Positions 8,584 through 16,781 of a stretch of DNA of 64,000 nucleotides are shown piece after piece. Under the pieces are notes generated by a model. The model did no database searches, was not told the origin of the DNA, and worked only from the letters and a program-made list of their open reading frames with translations. The position numbers and the translations under genes are program-made. Position 1 is the stretch's first letter, and each line of letters begins with the position of its first letter. Source of the DNA: Leifsonia virtsii (GTDB taxonomy: Bacteria; Actinomycetota; Actinomycetes; Actinomycetales; Microbacteriaceae); the NCBI RefSeq assembly GCF_030433675.1, contig NZ_JAROCB010000002.1:620001-684000 (forward strand). The letters run 5' to 3'.

Positions 8584-9189
8584 GTGTCGAGTGGGGTGAG
8601 GGATGCGTACGCGCGCCGGTCGGCCGAATACATCGACCTGTTCGGCTCCATGGAGCCCGTGCATCCCGCCGATCTGCAACTCGTGACCACGTGGGCCGAC
8701 TCCCTCGAGGGCCCGGTGATCGATGCGGGATGCGGTCCGGGGCAGTGGACGGATCACCTCGCCTCGCGCGGGAAGGACGTGAGCGGCGTCGACCTTGTGC
8801 CGGAGTTCATCTCCCGAGCACGGCGGAGCTATCCCGGAGTCCGGTTCGATGTCGGCGGCTTCGACCGGCTTGACGCCGAGACCTCCTCGATCGGCGGCGT
8901 TCTGTCGTGGTACTCGTTGATCCACCGGGAACCGGACGACATCCGGGCGCCGCTGCGCGAGTTCGCCCGGGTGCTGCGCCCCGGCGCAGGCCTGCTCGTC
9001 GGATTCTTCACCTGGCCGACGTTGGAACGGTTCCCGCACGCTGTGGTCGACGGCTACCGCTGGCCTGTGCCGCTCCTCGCTTCAGAGGTGGAGGCCGCCG
9101 GGTTCGACGTGGTCGAGACGTACGAACGGACGCAGTCGGGTGCCCGCCCCCAGGGCGCGATCGTGGCTCGGCGGCGGTCCGGTCAGTAG
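8584..9189 (+). CDS. Class I SAM-dependent methyltransferase
   Basis: This 201-residue protein contains the SAM-binding motif VIDAGCGPGQWTDHLA near residues 40-55, the acidic loop VSGVDLVPEFI after it, and SWYSLIHREPDDI and FARVLRPGAGLLVGFF later, all in class I Rossmann methyltransferase order. It probably methylates a small molecule. The GTG at 8584 is chosen because the frame upstream has no methyltransferase homology and TAAGCT sits seven bases before it, consistent with a leaderless or very short leader. It starts 65 bases after the ribokinase gene and is convergent with the hemerythrin gene. Confidence 0.82.
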   Translation: MSSGVRDAYARRSAEYIDLFGSMEPVHPADLQLVTTWADSLEGPVIDAGCGPGQWTDHLASRGKDVSGVDLVPEFISRARRSYPGVRFDVGGFDRLDAETSSIGGVLSWYSLIHREPDDIRAPLREFARVLRPGAGLLVGFFTWPTLERFPHAVVDGYRWPVPLLASEVEAAGFDVVETYERTQSGARPQGAIVARRRSGQ

Positions 9190-9202
9190 GGAGCGTCTCC
9201 GC

Positions 9203-9718
9203 TCAGGAGTGCTCCTCCACGTACTCCTCCGGGTCCTCGTCGTGCGGGGCCACACCGGCCGCGGCATGGCGGGACTCGAAGGCGAGGAACGCCACCGCCA
9301 TCCGGTGCCGCTCGTCGCGGTCGAGGTGCCGTCGCACGTCGGTGAGACCCTGACGCTCCTCCTCCGCCATGTGGTCGCTGTTGACCTCGTTGACCTCCGC
9401 GATCGCCTTCAGCCAGTCGATCGAGCCCACCTCGTGGTCGTCGACGCCCGCGATCGCGTCGCGGATCTCGTTGTGGTCGTGGATGGCGTCCTCGGTCTCC
9501 TCCTGCGGCGACTCCTTCTCGACCAGGTCGCGCTGCAGCTTCACCAGCCGCGGGTAGAAGAGCAGCTCCTCCGCCTTCGCGTGGACCTCCAGCAGGATCC
9601 TCAGGCGGCCCCACACCGCCGACAGCGCGTCCCGATCCGACGTGTCGATCTCCTCCAGCATCGCGAACATGCGACGCTGCTCGTGGTGGTCGGAGAGGAT
9701 GACCTCGGTGATGTCCAC
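9203..9718 (-). CDS. Hemerythrin HHE domain protein
   Basis: This 171-residue helical protein carries the hemerythrin ligand pattern: LSDHHEQRRMF near the start, EVHAKAEELLFYPRL (HxxxE), AIHDHNEIRDAI and MAEEERQGL with the SDH before it. These residues bind a di-iron centre that senses or buffers oxygen, nitric oxide or peroxide. The GTG at 9718 is chosen because AAGGAG lies six bases upstream; a longer form from 9769 adds only an Arg/Ala-rich stretch. The acidic C-terminus (DEDPEEYVEEHS) is unassigned. It is cytoplasmic and stands alone between a methyltransferase and a DUF805 gene. Confidence 0.85.
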   Translation of the reverse strand: MDITEVILSDHHEQRRMFAMLEEIDTSDRDALSAVWGRLRILLEVHAKAEELLFYPRLVKLQRDLVEKESPQEETEDAIHDHNEIRDAIAGVDDHEVGSIDWLKAIAEVNEVNSDHMAEEERQGLTDVRRHLDRDERHRMAVAFLAFESRHAAAGVAPHDEDPEEYVEEHS

Positions 9719-9796
9719 GGCGACTCCTTCCTCGGCGGCGCCCGCGGCGGGTGCCCGTCTGCGCTGCACGGTACTCGCAGAGGACCCAGGAGTCTG

Positions 9797-10420
9797 CTAC
9801 CGCGGAGCGTCGCCCGGCGGCTCCTCCGGCGGGGGCGCGGCATAGAGCGGCTGACCTCCGGCCGGACCGGCGTACGGGAGGGGGACCTGCGGGCGGCTGT
9901 AGTCCTGCGGCGTCGAAAACGTCCCCGGGGTGGGCGCGACGTAGCCGGGCACCTCGCCGTCCGGGCGATCGAACCGGGCACCGCGCGGGTTGGGCGGCAG
10001 GATCGTCATGACCAGGATCGCGAAGCCGCCGAGGCTCGGGATGAGGAGCAGCAGCAGGAAGAGCCCGCTCAGGTCGACGTCGTGGAGCCGCCGCGCCGCG
10101 AGGGCGAGCCCCGGGATGACCGTGGCGAGCCACCAGCCGACGAGCAGGATCACGCCGACCGCGATCCCCGGCCCCGGAGTGAAGCTCCCCTCGGAGTCGA
10201 CGCTCGAGCCGACCATCGCACCGGCCAGCGCGACCAGGTACAGGGCGAACAGGATGAGCGCGTCGGCGAGCGCCCACCACCAGTATTCGCTGCGGCTCGC
10301 CCTGCCGTCGAACCGTGCGTACTTCTTCCAGTAGCGGATGAAGGCCTCGCCGAACGAGGCGCCATAGCAGGGCGCCCACAGGGGCGCGCGCGGCGCCGCC
10401 TGCGTTCCGGGCTCGATCAT
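9797..10420 (-). CDS. DUF805 family membrane protein (first of two)
   Basis: This 207-residue protein has the DUF805 hallmarks: FIRYWKKYARFDGRASRSEYWWW ahead of the first helix, ARRLHDVDLSGLF between helices, and the basic motif at the end of the last helix (PNPRGARFDRP). Three to four transmembrane helices are followed by a 50-residue proline-rich tail. DUF805 proteins are widespread and uncharacterised, possibly scaffolds or inhibitors of phospholipid or respiratory proteins. A second copy lies at 24418-24894 with the same SRSEYWWW and RRLHD motifs. A GGGGGT ribosome-binding stretch precedes the ATG. Confidence 0.88.
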   Translation of the reverse strand: MIEPGTQAAPRAPLWAPCYGASFGEAFIRYWKKYARFDGRASRSEYWWWALADALILFALYLVALAGAMVGSSVDSEGSFTPGPGIAVGVILLVGWWLATVIPGLALAARRLHDVDLSGLFLLLLLIPSLGGFAILVMTILPPNPRGARFDRPDGEVPGYVAPTPGTFSTPQDYSRPQVPLPYAGPAGGQPLYAAPPPEEPPGDAPR

Positions 10421-10510
10421 GGTGACCCCCTCGATCCGGCGCCGGGCGCACCGGACGCCGCCAGGATACTGCGGTGCGAGGTGACGGCGCGGGACCTTGG
10501 CCTCGCCGAG

Positions 10511-12826
10511 TCAGCCGTCGCCGAGCAGCACCAGCTCGCCGGTCGTGCGCGTCATCGCGACGTAGCGGTCCACCGCCGCCTCGATCACCGCCGCCTCGAT
10601 CACCGCGGCCGGGTCGGCGACGATGCCGGGAGCGTCGTCGGCCAGCAGCACCAGGTCGAACTCGAGTCCCTTCGCCTCGACAGCGGTCAGCGACCGCACG
10701 CGCTCGGTCGCACGGAAGGCGGGGTCGCCGATCACGCAGGCGGTTCCCTCGTCGTGCGCCGCCAGCCACTCCCGGAGGATTCGGTCGCGCTCCGAGCGTG
10801 CGGCGCGGCGCACCGGGATGCCGTTGTCGCGGATCGACGACGGCACGTTCGCGTCGGGCAGCACGGCGCGGATGACGGGCGCCGCCTCCGCCATGACGGC
10901 GGCCGGCGTCCGGTAGTTGATCGATAGTGAGGCCACGGTCACGTCCGTCAGGCCCAGGCCGCCGAGCCGCTCCTCCCAGCTCTCGGGGAAGCCGTGCCGG
11001 GCCTGGGCGCGGTCGCCCACCACGGTCAGGCTGCGGGACGGCACTCGCCGGAGCAGCATGCCCCACTCGGCCGGCGTCAGCTCCTGTGCCTCGTCGACCA
11101 CGACGTGCGCGAACGGCCCGGCGAGCACCTCCTCCGCCGAGGTGACCGGCGCGCCCAGGGTGTCGAGTGCGCCGCGGAGGTCCTGGCCGCGCAGCATCGA
11201 CATCGTCTTGAGGTCGGAGTCGTCGGTCGCGATGAGGGTCTGCACCACGTCGTCCATCACGGCCCGGTCCGCCGCGGCGGCGGCCTCCGCGCGGCGGCGG
11301 CGCACCTCGCGCTCCGGGTCGCCCGCGCGCTGGAGGGCGGCATCCAGCAGCGGGACGTCGGACAGTGTCCACGGGCTCGACGCCGGCCGCTGCAGGAGGG
11401 CCGCCTCCTCCGCGGTCAGCCACGGCGCGCACCGCCGCAGCAGTCTGGGCGAACCCCACAGACTCCGGACGAGCGCGAACGGATCGAGCAGCGGCCACAC
11501 CGTGTCGAACACGCGCCGCAACTCCGGGTCCTCGGAGAGCCCGCGGCGGATCGTGTCGGCATCCGCGTCCGGGCCGCTCAGGCCGTAGGCGTCGAACTGC
11601 TCCTCGTCGTCGAAGCCGCGCCGCTGCTCGTCGTCCCAGCCGGAGCCCGCGTCGCCCCATCCCCCGTCGCCCCACGGGCCGTCGCGGCGCGGACCGTCGT
11701 CACCGGCCTGCGCGGAGACGACGTCGACCAGCAGCTCCAGGAGGGCGCGCCACAGTTCGCCGCGTGCGTCGTTGTGCGACGCGGCGGGGTCGGCGGCGCC
11801 CATCACCTCCGCCCACTCCCGCTGGCCGATCCGCAGGTCGCCCCACGGCGTCTCGACGACTGTCGCGCCGGCGGGCGGTCGTTCGGCGAGCCGGATGGCC
11901 GCCTCGACCGCTCCGGGCATGCGCGCGTCGCCCTTCAGCAGTGCGACGCGGCCGTCCGCCTCCGGGACTGCCGCGTCGACGCCGGGCACGAGGTCGGCCA
12001 GCGTGGACGTGCGCACGCCCTCCTCGCCGAGCCCGGGGAGGATGTCGGCGACGTAGTCGGTGTACGCGTGCGACGGCCCCACGAACAGCACGCCGCCGTG
12101 CCCGCTCTGCACCACGGGGTCGGAGTACAGCAGGTAGGCCGCCCGGTGCAGCGCCACCACCGTCTTCCCGGTGCCGGGGCCGCCGTCGACCACGAGGGTG
12201 CCGCGTCCGCTCGCCCGGATGATGAGATCCTGGTCCGCCTGGATGGTGCCGAGCACATCCCGCATTCGCCGGGTGCGGGAGGCGCCGAGGCTCGCGATGA
12301 AGACGGACTGGTCGTCCAGCGCCGCGGTCGGCTCCCCGTCGCCGCGCCCGTCGTCGCTGAGGGCCTCGTCCCAGTAGTCGGTGATCCGGCGGTCGCTCCA
12401 GCGGTAGCGGCGCCGCGACCGGGCGCCCATCGGCTCCGCCCGGGTGGCACCGAAGAACGGTTCGGCCGCGGGAGCGCGCCAGTCGACCAGCAGCCGGTCG
12501 CCGTCGCCGTCGGTCACCCCGACGCGGCCGATGTACAGCGTCCCGGACTCGCCCACCACCCGCCCGATGCAGAGGTCGGGTCCGTAGCGGCGGAGCAGCC
12601 GGAGGCGCTGCGTGATGCGGCGCACCTCCAGGTCGCGCTCGTACGCGTCCTGACCTGTCGCCGTCGTGCCGAGCTCCGCGGCGAGCCGCCGCTCCAGCTC
12701 CTCGACCTCCGCCGAGAGCGTGCGCTCCAGCCGGGCGAAGTGCTCGACATCGTCGCCGATCAGGGCGGGGTCGGCCTTGGCGGGGTGGGCGTCGAGGGCG
12801 AACGGAGGGAGGGCGGCAACGGTCAT
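10511..12826 (-). CDS. HelD-type UvrD-like helicase/translocase (RNA polymerase-associated)
   Basis: This 771-residue protein has an N-terminal coiled region (residues 25-75, RLERTLSAEVEELERRL), the conserved HelD block IGRVGVTDGDGDRLLVDWRAPAAEPF, a Walker A GGPGTGKT at about residue 215, VVVDEAQELTPAEWGM (motif II), and ARHGFP, SINYRTPA and FDLVLLADD motifs in the C-terminal half. HelD proteins remove RNA polymerase from nucleic acid, and the actinobacterial HelR branch also displaces rifamycins. The start at ATG 12826 has AGGG upstream. A palindrome resembling the rifamycin-associated element lies 47 bases upstream (12873-12893). Its divergent neighbour is an AraC regulator. Assignment to HelR rather than plain HelD is inference. 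Confidence 0.85.
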   Translation of the reverse strand: MTVAALPPFALDAHPAKADPALIGDDVEHFARLERTLSAEVEELERRLAAELGTTATGQDAYERDLEVRRITQRLRLLRRYGPDLCIGRVVGESGTLYIGRVGVTDGDGDRLLVDWRAPAAEPFFGATRAEPMGARSRRRYRWSDRRITDYWDEALSDDGRGDGEPTAALDDQSVFIASLGASRTRRMRDVLGTIQADQDLIIRASGRGTLVVDGGPGTGKTVVALHRAAYLLYSDPVVQSGHGGVLFVGPSHAYTDYVADILPGLGEEGVRTSTLADLVPGVDAAVPEADGRVALLKGDARMPGAVEAAIRLAERPPAGATVVETPWGDLRIGQREWAEVMGAADPAASHNDARGELWRALLELLVDVVSAQAGDDGPRRDGPWGDGGWGDAGSGWDDEQRRGFDDEEQFDAYGLSGPDADADTIRRGLSEDPELRRVFDTVWPLLDPFALVRSLWGSPRLLRRCAPWLTAEEAALLQRPASSPWTLSDVPLLDAALQRAGDPEREVRRRRAEAAAAADRAVMDDVVQTLIATDDSDLKTMSMLRGQDLRGALDTLGAPVTSAEEVLAGPFAHVVVDEAQELTPAEWGMLLRRVPSRSLTVVGDRAQARHGFPESWEERLGGLGLTDVTVASLSINYRTPAAVMAEAAPVIRAVLPDANVPSSIRDNGIPVRRAARSERDRILREWLAAHDEGTACVIGDPAFRATERVRSLTAVEAKGLEFDLVLLADDAPGIVADPAAVIEAAVIEAAVDRYVAMTRTTGELVLLGDG

Positions 12827-12872
12827 GGGGTCCCTTCGAGAAAGCGCAGGGTGACGATTCTGGACCACCACC

Positions 12873-12893
12873 GGGGCCTTGCTGCAAGAGGGG
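12873..12893 (-). promoter_or_regulatory. Rifamycin-associated-element-like palindrome upstream of the HelD gene
   Basis: On the HelD strand this site reads CTTGCAGCAAGGCCCC with C-rich flanks, i.e. CTTG-N3-CAAG, one base different in the right arm from the published RAE consensus as I remember it (GGGG-CTTG-N3-CAAG-CCCC). Its right half matches well and its left flank poorly. Downstream, TTGCAG (within the site) and CAGAAT about 19 bases further could serve as -35 and -10 elements, so the palindrome would overlap the -35 region, as in RAE promoters. No such site lies in front of the second HelD gene. Confidence 0.45.
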
Positions 12894-12981
12894 TCCCCTC
12901 GGATATCCTGGAAATGCGGGGAGGGGAGCGCGGGGACGAGCGCAGGGGAATGACCGGCGCGGCCGCGGGGTTCGACCTCTC

Positions 12982-13875
12982 ATGAGTGAGACCGCGAGCG
13001 CCGCCACCGCAGAGTCGCCCGTCCGCCCGGTGCTGGAAGACCTCGAGAGCCTTCTGCTGCGCCTCGACTGGACGCTGCTGGGCTTCGCTCAGACCGCGCT
13101 CGCCGCCGGCCGCAGCACCGTGGTGCCCGCCGGTTCGGTCCGCTTCCACTACGTGGTCTCCGGCTCCGTCGAGATCGCCGGGTGTGCGCTGCCGGTCAGG
13201 CTGACCGCGGGCGACTTCCTGATGCTGCCGCGCGCCGGGGCGCACCGGGTCACCGCGAGCGAGGACGCCGTCGTCGCCTCCGGCGAGCTGGCCGCGGCGA
13301 GCACCTCCGGGCAGCCGTTCACCCTCGCGCTGCCGGAGTCGTTCGGCGCGTGCGGGTTCGTCGTGCGCGAGCCGTCCATGGGGCCGCTGATCCAGACGCT
13401 CGGCATCGAGTTCGGGCGCATGCGGACCGGCAACTGCCTGATGGCGAGCCGGATCGCGACCATCATCGCCTCCGCCGCCGTGCGCTCCTGGGTGGAGAAC
13501 GGATGCGCTCCCGACCAGTGGCTGGTCAGCGTCCGCGACCCGCACATCGCCCGGGCCGTCGCCGCGATGCGCGAGGCGCCCGGGGAGCCGTGGACGGTGG
13601 AGCGGCTGGCCCGCGTCGCGAGCGCCTCCCGCACGGTGTTCGCCGAGCGGTTCCGGGAGCTGGTGGGCGACTCGCCCAACCGCTACCTGACCGCCGTGCG
13701 GATGGAGCACGCTGCACGGCTGCTGCGCGACGGCCGGCTGAGCGTCGCCGACGTCGCATCCCGTCTCGGCTACAGCTCCGACGTCGCGTTCAGCCGCGCG
13801 TTCCGCCGCCACACCGGGGAGAGCCCGGCGACCTGGAGGCGGGAGACCGCGGGCGCGACCGCGCTCCCGGCCTAG
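12982..13875 (+). CDS. AraC-family transcriptional regulator with cupin sensor domain
   Basis: This 297-residue protein has an N-terminal cupin-like domain (residues 20-190: VPAGSVRFHYVVSGSVEIAG, LTAGDFLMLPRAGAHRV, AVRSWVENG) and a C-terminal double helix-turn-helix (residues 195-290: AAMREAPGEPWTVERLARVASASRTVFAERF and VADVASRLGYSSDVAFSRAFRRHTGESPATWRR). It fits the AraC_binding_2/cupin_6 class, which often regulates an adjacent exporter. Its stop is only 22 bases from the convergent MFS exporter stop at 13898, and the likely target is that exporter, though the effector is unknown. TTGCTG at 12879-12884 and TATCCT at 12904-12909 could form its promoter. Confidence 0.87.
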   Translation: MSETASAATAESPVRPVLEDLESLLLRLDWTLLGFAQTALAAGRSTVVPAGSVRFHYVVSGSVEIAGCALPVRLTAGDFLMLPRAGAHRVTASEDAVVASGELAAASTSGQPFTLALPESFGACGFVVREPSMGPLIQTLGIEFGRMRTGNCLMASRIATIIASAAVRSWVENGCAPDQWLVSVRDPHIARAVAAMREAPGEPWTVERLARVASASRTVFAERFRELVGDSPNRYLTAVRMEHAARLLRDGRLSVADVASRLGYSSDVAFSRAFRRHTGESPATWRRETAGATALPA

Positions 13876-13876
13876 G

Positions 13877-13909
13877 CGTCCGTGTCAGCCGTCCGTGTCA
13901 GCCGTCCGT
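13877..13909. repeat. Tandem 13-base direct repeat at the 3' ends of the AraC and MFS genes
   Basis: CGTCCGTGTCAGC is present as two exact copies (13877-13889 and 13890-13902) plus the first seven bases of a third copy. The third, partial copy is the end of the MFS coding region including its stop, so the array looks like local slippage duplication of that gene's last codons. It adds no coding sequence. Confidence 0.8.
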
Positions 13910-15109
13910 GCGCCGGCGGCGCGCCGTGCTGAGCAGCACACCGCCGAGCACGGCGACGATGCCTCCGGCGACGAGCGCCTCCTTGACGCCCGCGCCGTCG
14001 ACCAGCAGGCCGCCCGCCGCGGCGCCGAGCGCGATCGCGAGCTGGAACGCGGCGACCACGAGCCCTCCGGCCGCCTCCATCCGCTCCGGCTCCACGCGTG
14101 CCGCCCAGGTCTGCACGAGCGTCGGGACGCCGCCGAACGCGAAGCCCCACAGCACGACGGCGGCGACGGCGAGCGGCACCTGGTTCGGCAGCAGCGCGAA
14201 CACCGTGACCGCGGCCCCGAGCACGGCGGGCATCACCACGAGCCCGGTGCGCAGCCTCCGGTCGGCGACGACGCCGGCCACGAGGTTCCCGGCGAAACCG
14301 CCGAGGCCGTAGGCGGCGAGCAGCGCGGCGAGGCCGGCCGTGGTCAGGCCCGGGATGTCGGCCGCCCCCAGCCGGATATAGGTGAAGCCGGCGAAGTGGC
14401 CCCCGGCGAGCAGCGCGATCCCGAGCAGCCCGACGAGCATGACCGGCGACCGCAGTGCCCCGAAGAGCGCCCGGACTCCGGAGCCCTGGGCGGGCGCCAC
14501 CCGCGGCAGGAGGAACCGCTGCGCGACGGCCGCGGCGACCGACATGACCGCCACCAGCACGAACACCGCACGCCAGCCCCAGAGGGCGCCGAGGAACGCG
14601 CCGAGTGGCACGGCGACCACGGTGGCGAGCGAGACGCCCGTGTTGACGATCATCATCGCCCGGCCGAGGTGGGCGGGCGGCACCAGTTGCGCGGCGACGG
14701 CGACGGCCATCGACCAGAAGCCCGAGATCGCGATCCCGAGCAGCACGCGGGCGACGAGCAGCACCCAGAACTGCGGCGCGGTGGCGACCAGGATGTTGGA
14801 CAGCGCCGCCAGCAGCGCGAGCCCGACCAGGAGGGTGCGCCGGTCGAGGCGACGGAACAGCGGCCCGATCGCGGGGCCCGCGACGACGCCGATCAGGGCG
14901 GTGGCCGTGACAGCCTGCCCCGCCGTCCCCTCGGTGATGTGAAGGCCGGAGGCGATCGGCGACAGCAGGCTGGCCGGGAGGAACTCCGCGGTCACCAGCG
15001 CGAACACGCCGGCCATCAGCGCGACGACCCCGCCCCACGACGCCCGGCCTTCGGGCTTGACGGCGGGAACGGAGGCGGTGTCCGGCACGGGGGAGGTCTC
15101 GACGCTCAT
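13898..15109 (-). CDS. MFS transporter, AraJ/NepI-like 12-TM exporter
   Basis: This 403-residue protein has about 12 hydrophobic helices and MFS-typical loops (LFRRLDRRTLLVGLALLA after helix 2, ARVLLGIAISGFWSMAVAVAAQLVPPAHLGRAMMI for helix 4). The sequence pattern matches the DHA1 AraJ/purine-ribonucleoside exporter NepI group, which expel sugars, nucleosides or drugs. The ATG at 15109 is supported by CAGACT exactly six bases upstream on this strand (leaderless). It is convergent with the AraC-family regulator, which is the best candidate for its control. Substrate unknown. Confidence 0.86.
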   Translation of the reverse strand: MSVETSPVPDTASVPAVKPEGRASWGGVVALMAGVFALVTAEFLPASLLSPIASGLHITEGTAGQAVTATALIGVVAGPAIGPLFRRLDRRTLLVGLALLAALSNILVATAPQFWVLLVARVLLGIAISGFWSMAVAVAAQLVPPAHLGRAMMIVNTGVSLATVVAVPLGAFLGALWGWRAVFVLVAVMSVAAAVAQRFLLPRVAPAQGSGVRALFGALRSPVMLVGLLGIALLAGGHFAGFTYIRLGAADIPGLTTAGLAALLAAYGLGGFAGNLVAGVVADRRLRTGLVVMPAVLGAAVTVFALLPNQVPLAVAAVVLWGFAFGGVPTLVQTWAARVEPERMEAAGGLVVAAFQLAIALGAAAGGLLVDGAGVKEALVAGGIVAVLGGVLLSTARRRRTDG

Positions 15110-15266
15110 GCCCTCAGTCTGGCGGCGGCCGGTCTGCCGCACCCGACCGATCGTCCGCCTCACCTGATCGACCGTCCGGACCTCCCCGCCATCAGCTCCG
15201 GACTTGTTCGACCGACACGCCGCCGAGAACGCGAAGAACTCAGGAGTTGACGGCTGCGGCAGGGCG

Positions 15267-15404
15267 CTAGTCGCGCTCCTCGTCGGCCTCGAGCTCTTCG
15301 TCGGCGTCGACGAACGAGTCGTCGGACTCGGTCGCGCGGACGGCCGCGAGGGCCTCCGCCTCCGCGGCGTCGGACGCCTCCTGCTCCCGCCTGTGCCTGG
15401 CCAT
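15267..15404 (-). CDS. Small acidic protein of 45 residues, function unknown
   Basis: Reverse-strand translation from the ATG at 15404 gives 45 residues beginning MARHRREQEAS and then very rich in Glu, Asp and Ala, with SDDSFVDADEELEADEERD at the C-terminus. GGAGGG lies seven bases upstream of the ATG and a good -10 hexamer TATAGT lies at 15426-15431, so it is likely a real gene. It is strongly negatively charged and low in hydrophobics. It sits between the MFS exporter and the DHFR-like gene. No family is recognised; a nucleic-acid mimic or a disordered stress protein are possible guesses only. Confidence 0.6.
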   Translation of the reverse strand: MARHRREQEASDAAEAEALAAVRATESDDSFVDADEELEADEERD

Positions 15405-15425
15405 GTCGCTCCCTCCGCTATCTGC

Positions 15426-15431
15426 ACTATA
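15426..15431 (-). promoter_or_regulatory. Candidate -10 element (TATAGT) for the 45-residue acidic protein
   Basis: TATAGT on the reverse strand lies 21 bases upstream of the ATG at 15404, leaving room for a short leader with the GGAGGG ribosome-binding site. A good -35 hexamer is not evident, as is common in actinobacterial promoters. Confidence 0.4.
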
Positions 15432-15477
15432 CGAGCGGAGGCTTCATTCCGCGCCTGCCGCGCACTACCGTGATCCC

Positions 15478-16053
15478 GTGCTGATCTACTCGATGGGGGT
15501 CTCGGCCGACGGCTTCATCGCCGACGACGAGGGCGCGTTCGACTTCACGGCGCCGGGTGACGAGCAGTTCCGCTTCCAGGCCGGGCAGGTGGCGCGGCTG
15601 GGCGGCTACCTGCTGGGGCGCCGGCTGTACGAGACGATGCGCGTGTGGGACACCGACCCGTCCCTGCGCGCTCCGCGGTCGGGCGCGGCGTTCGCGGAGA
15701 GCTGGGCGGCGCTCCCGAAGGTCGTCTTCAGCCGCACGCTGACCGAGGTCGAGGGCAACGCCCGCCTGGCGACCGGCTCGGTCGAGGAGGAGGTGGCGGC
15801 CGCCCTCGCCTCGGCGGAGGGCGACGTCTCGATCGGCGGAGCGGACCTCGCCGCCGAGGCGATCCGGCTCGATCTCGTCGACGAGTACCGGCTGTTCCGC
15901 TACCCCGTGGTCATCGGCAGGGGCACCCGCTATTGGCCGGACCTCGACCAGCGGCTGCCGCTCGCCCTGGTCGGCACGCGCACCTTCGGCGGCCGGGTCG
16001 TCTACGAGGAGTACCGGAGGCTGCGCTACGCGGACTCCGCCGTCCCGGTCTGA
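15478..16053 (+). CDS. Dihydrofolate reductase-like protein (RibD C-terminal family)
   Basis: This 191-residue protein begins LIYSMGVSADGFIADDEGAFDF, the typical N-terminus of RibD-C-like reductases, followed by YLLGRRLYETMRVW and a C-terminal IGGADLAAEAIRLDLVDEYRLFRYPVVIG that matches the family's NADPH-binding strands. Members reduce small pteridine-like or unknown substrates and are often found in actinobacteria with no assigned pathway. TACCGT exactly six bases before the GTG at 15478 supports a leaderless mRNA and this start. Its 3' end overlaps the convergent TMEM175-like gene by 28 bases. Confidence 0.85.
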   Translation: MLIYSMGVSADGFIADDEGAFDFTAPGDEQFRFQAGQVARLGGYLLGRRLYETMRVWDTDPSLRAPRSGAAFAESWAALPKVVFSRTLTEVEGNARLATGSVEEEVAAALASAEGDVSIGGADLAAEAIRLDLVDEYRLFRYPVVIGRGTRYWPDLDQRLPLALVGTRTFGGRVVYEEYRRLRYADSAVPV

Positions 16054-16628
16054 TTGAACAGGTAGTACACGCTCAGCGCCGCGAACCCGACGAGCATCGC
16101 CGGGGCGTAGAGCACGCCGATGACGGTGAGCAGCGGGTAGAACAGCGTCCCCGCCCCGAACCGCAGCAGCGCGGCACGCCGGACCGGAGGCTGCATCGCC
16201 CCCGCCCGCACCGCGCCGAGCGTGATGCGCCCGTACAGGAGCGTGAACGCCACGGCGAAACCCGTGCACACGCCCCCGTACAGCACGGCGGCGACGCGGA
16301 TGTCGGCGGGGTCGCCCTCCACCAGGGCGCCGGAGAGCGTGGAGGTGGTGAACGGGATGGCCGTGACGAACATCAGCAGGATGAGGTTCCAGAACAGCAG
16401 CAGCCGGTCGACGGAGGTGGTCAGCCGGAAGATCGAGTGGTGGTTCACCCAGATCACGCCGATCACGAGGAAGCTGACGACGTACGCGGCGAACGACGGC
16501 CACGCCGCGAGCAGCTGCGCCAGCAGGCTGTGCTCCCGGCTCGGCTCCAGGTGCAGGTCGAGCACGAGGAGGGTGATGGCGACCGCCAGCACGCCGTCGC
16601 TGAACGCTTCCAGCCTGACCTTCGTCAC
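16026..16628 (-). CDS. TMEM175/DUF1211-type membrane protein (possible potassium channel)
   Basis: This 200-residue protein begins VTKVRLEAFSDGVLAVAITLLVLDL, the R-x3-FSD motif in helix 1 that marks bacterial TMEM175-like potassium channels (DUF1211). It has six hydrophobic helices in total, including SFLVIGVIWVNHHSIF, where the family has its conserved WxxHH-like stretch. Bacterial TMEM175 proteins assemble as tetramers and conduct K+. The GTG at 16628 follows a GGAGG ribosome-binding site. It is divergent from a universal stress protein gene. Confidence 0.83.
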   Translation of the reverse strand: MTKVRLEAFSDGVLAVAITLLVLDLHLEPSREHSLLAQLLAAWPSFAAYVVSFLVIGVIWVNHHSIFRLTTSVDRLLLFWNLILLMFVTAIPFTTSTLSGALVEGDPADIRVAAVLYGGVCTGFAVAFTLLYGRITLGAVRAGAMQPPVRRAALLRFGAGTLFYPLLTVIGVLYAPAMLVGFAALSVYYLFNQTGTAESA

Positions 16629-16781
16629 GGTTCCTCCGTCGCTGCGCCGTCGCGGCGCGCACCCCGTCGCGCGCGCTCGCGACGATTCTGCCCGCGGCTG
16701 CCCGGGATGGCACGCGACCGTGCCGTGGGCGCGCCGGGACGCTACCGTTTGTCGTGTCACGGCGAGCACGCGGAGGGGCCG

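Noticed and set aside
9183-11675. An 830-residue reverse frame over the HelD, DUF805 and hemerythrin genes
   Set aside because: It is an offset frame with no domain content; the three genes account for the DNA.
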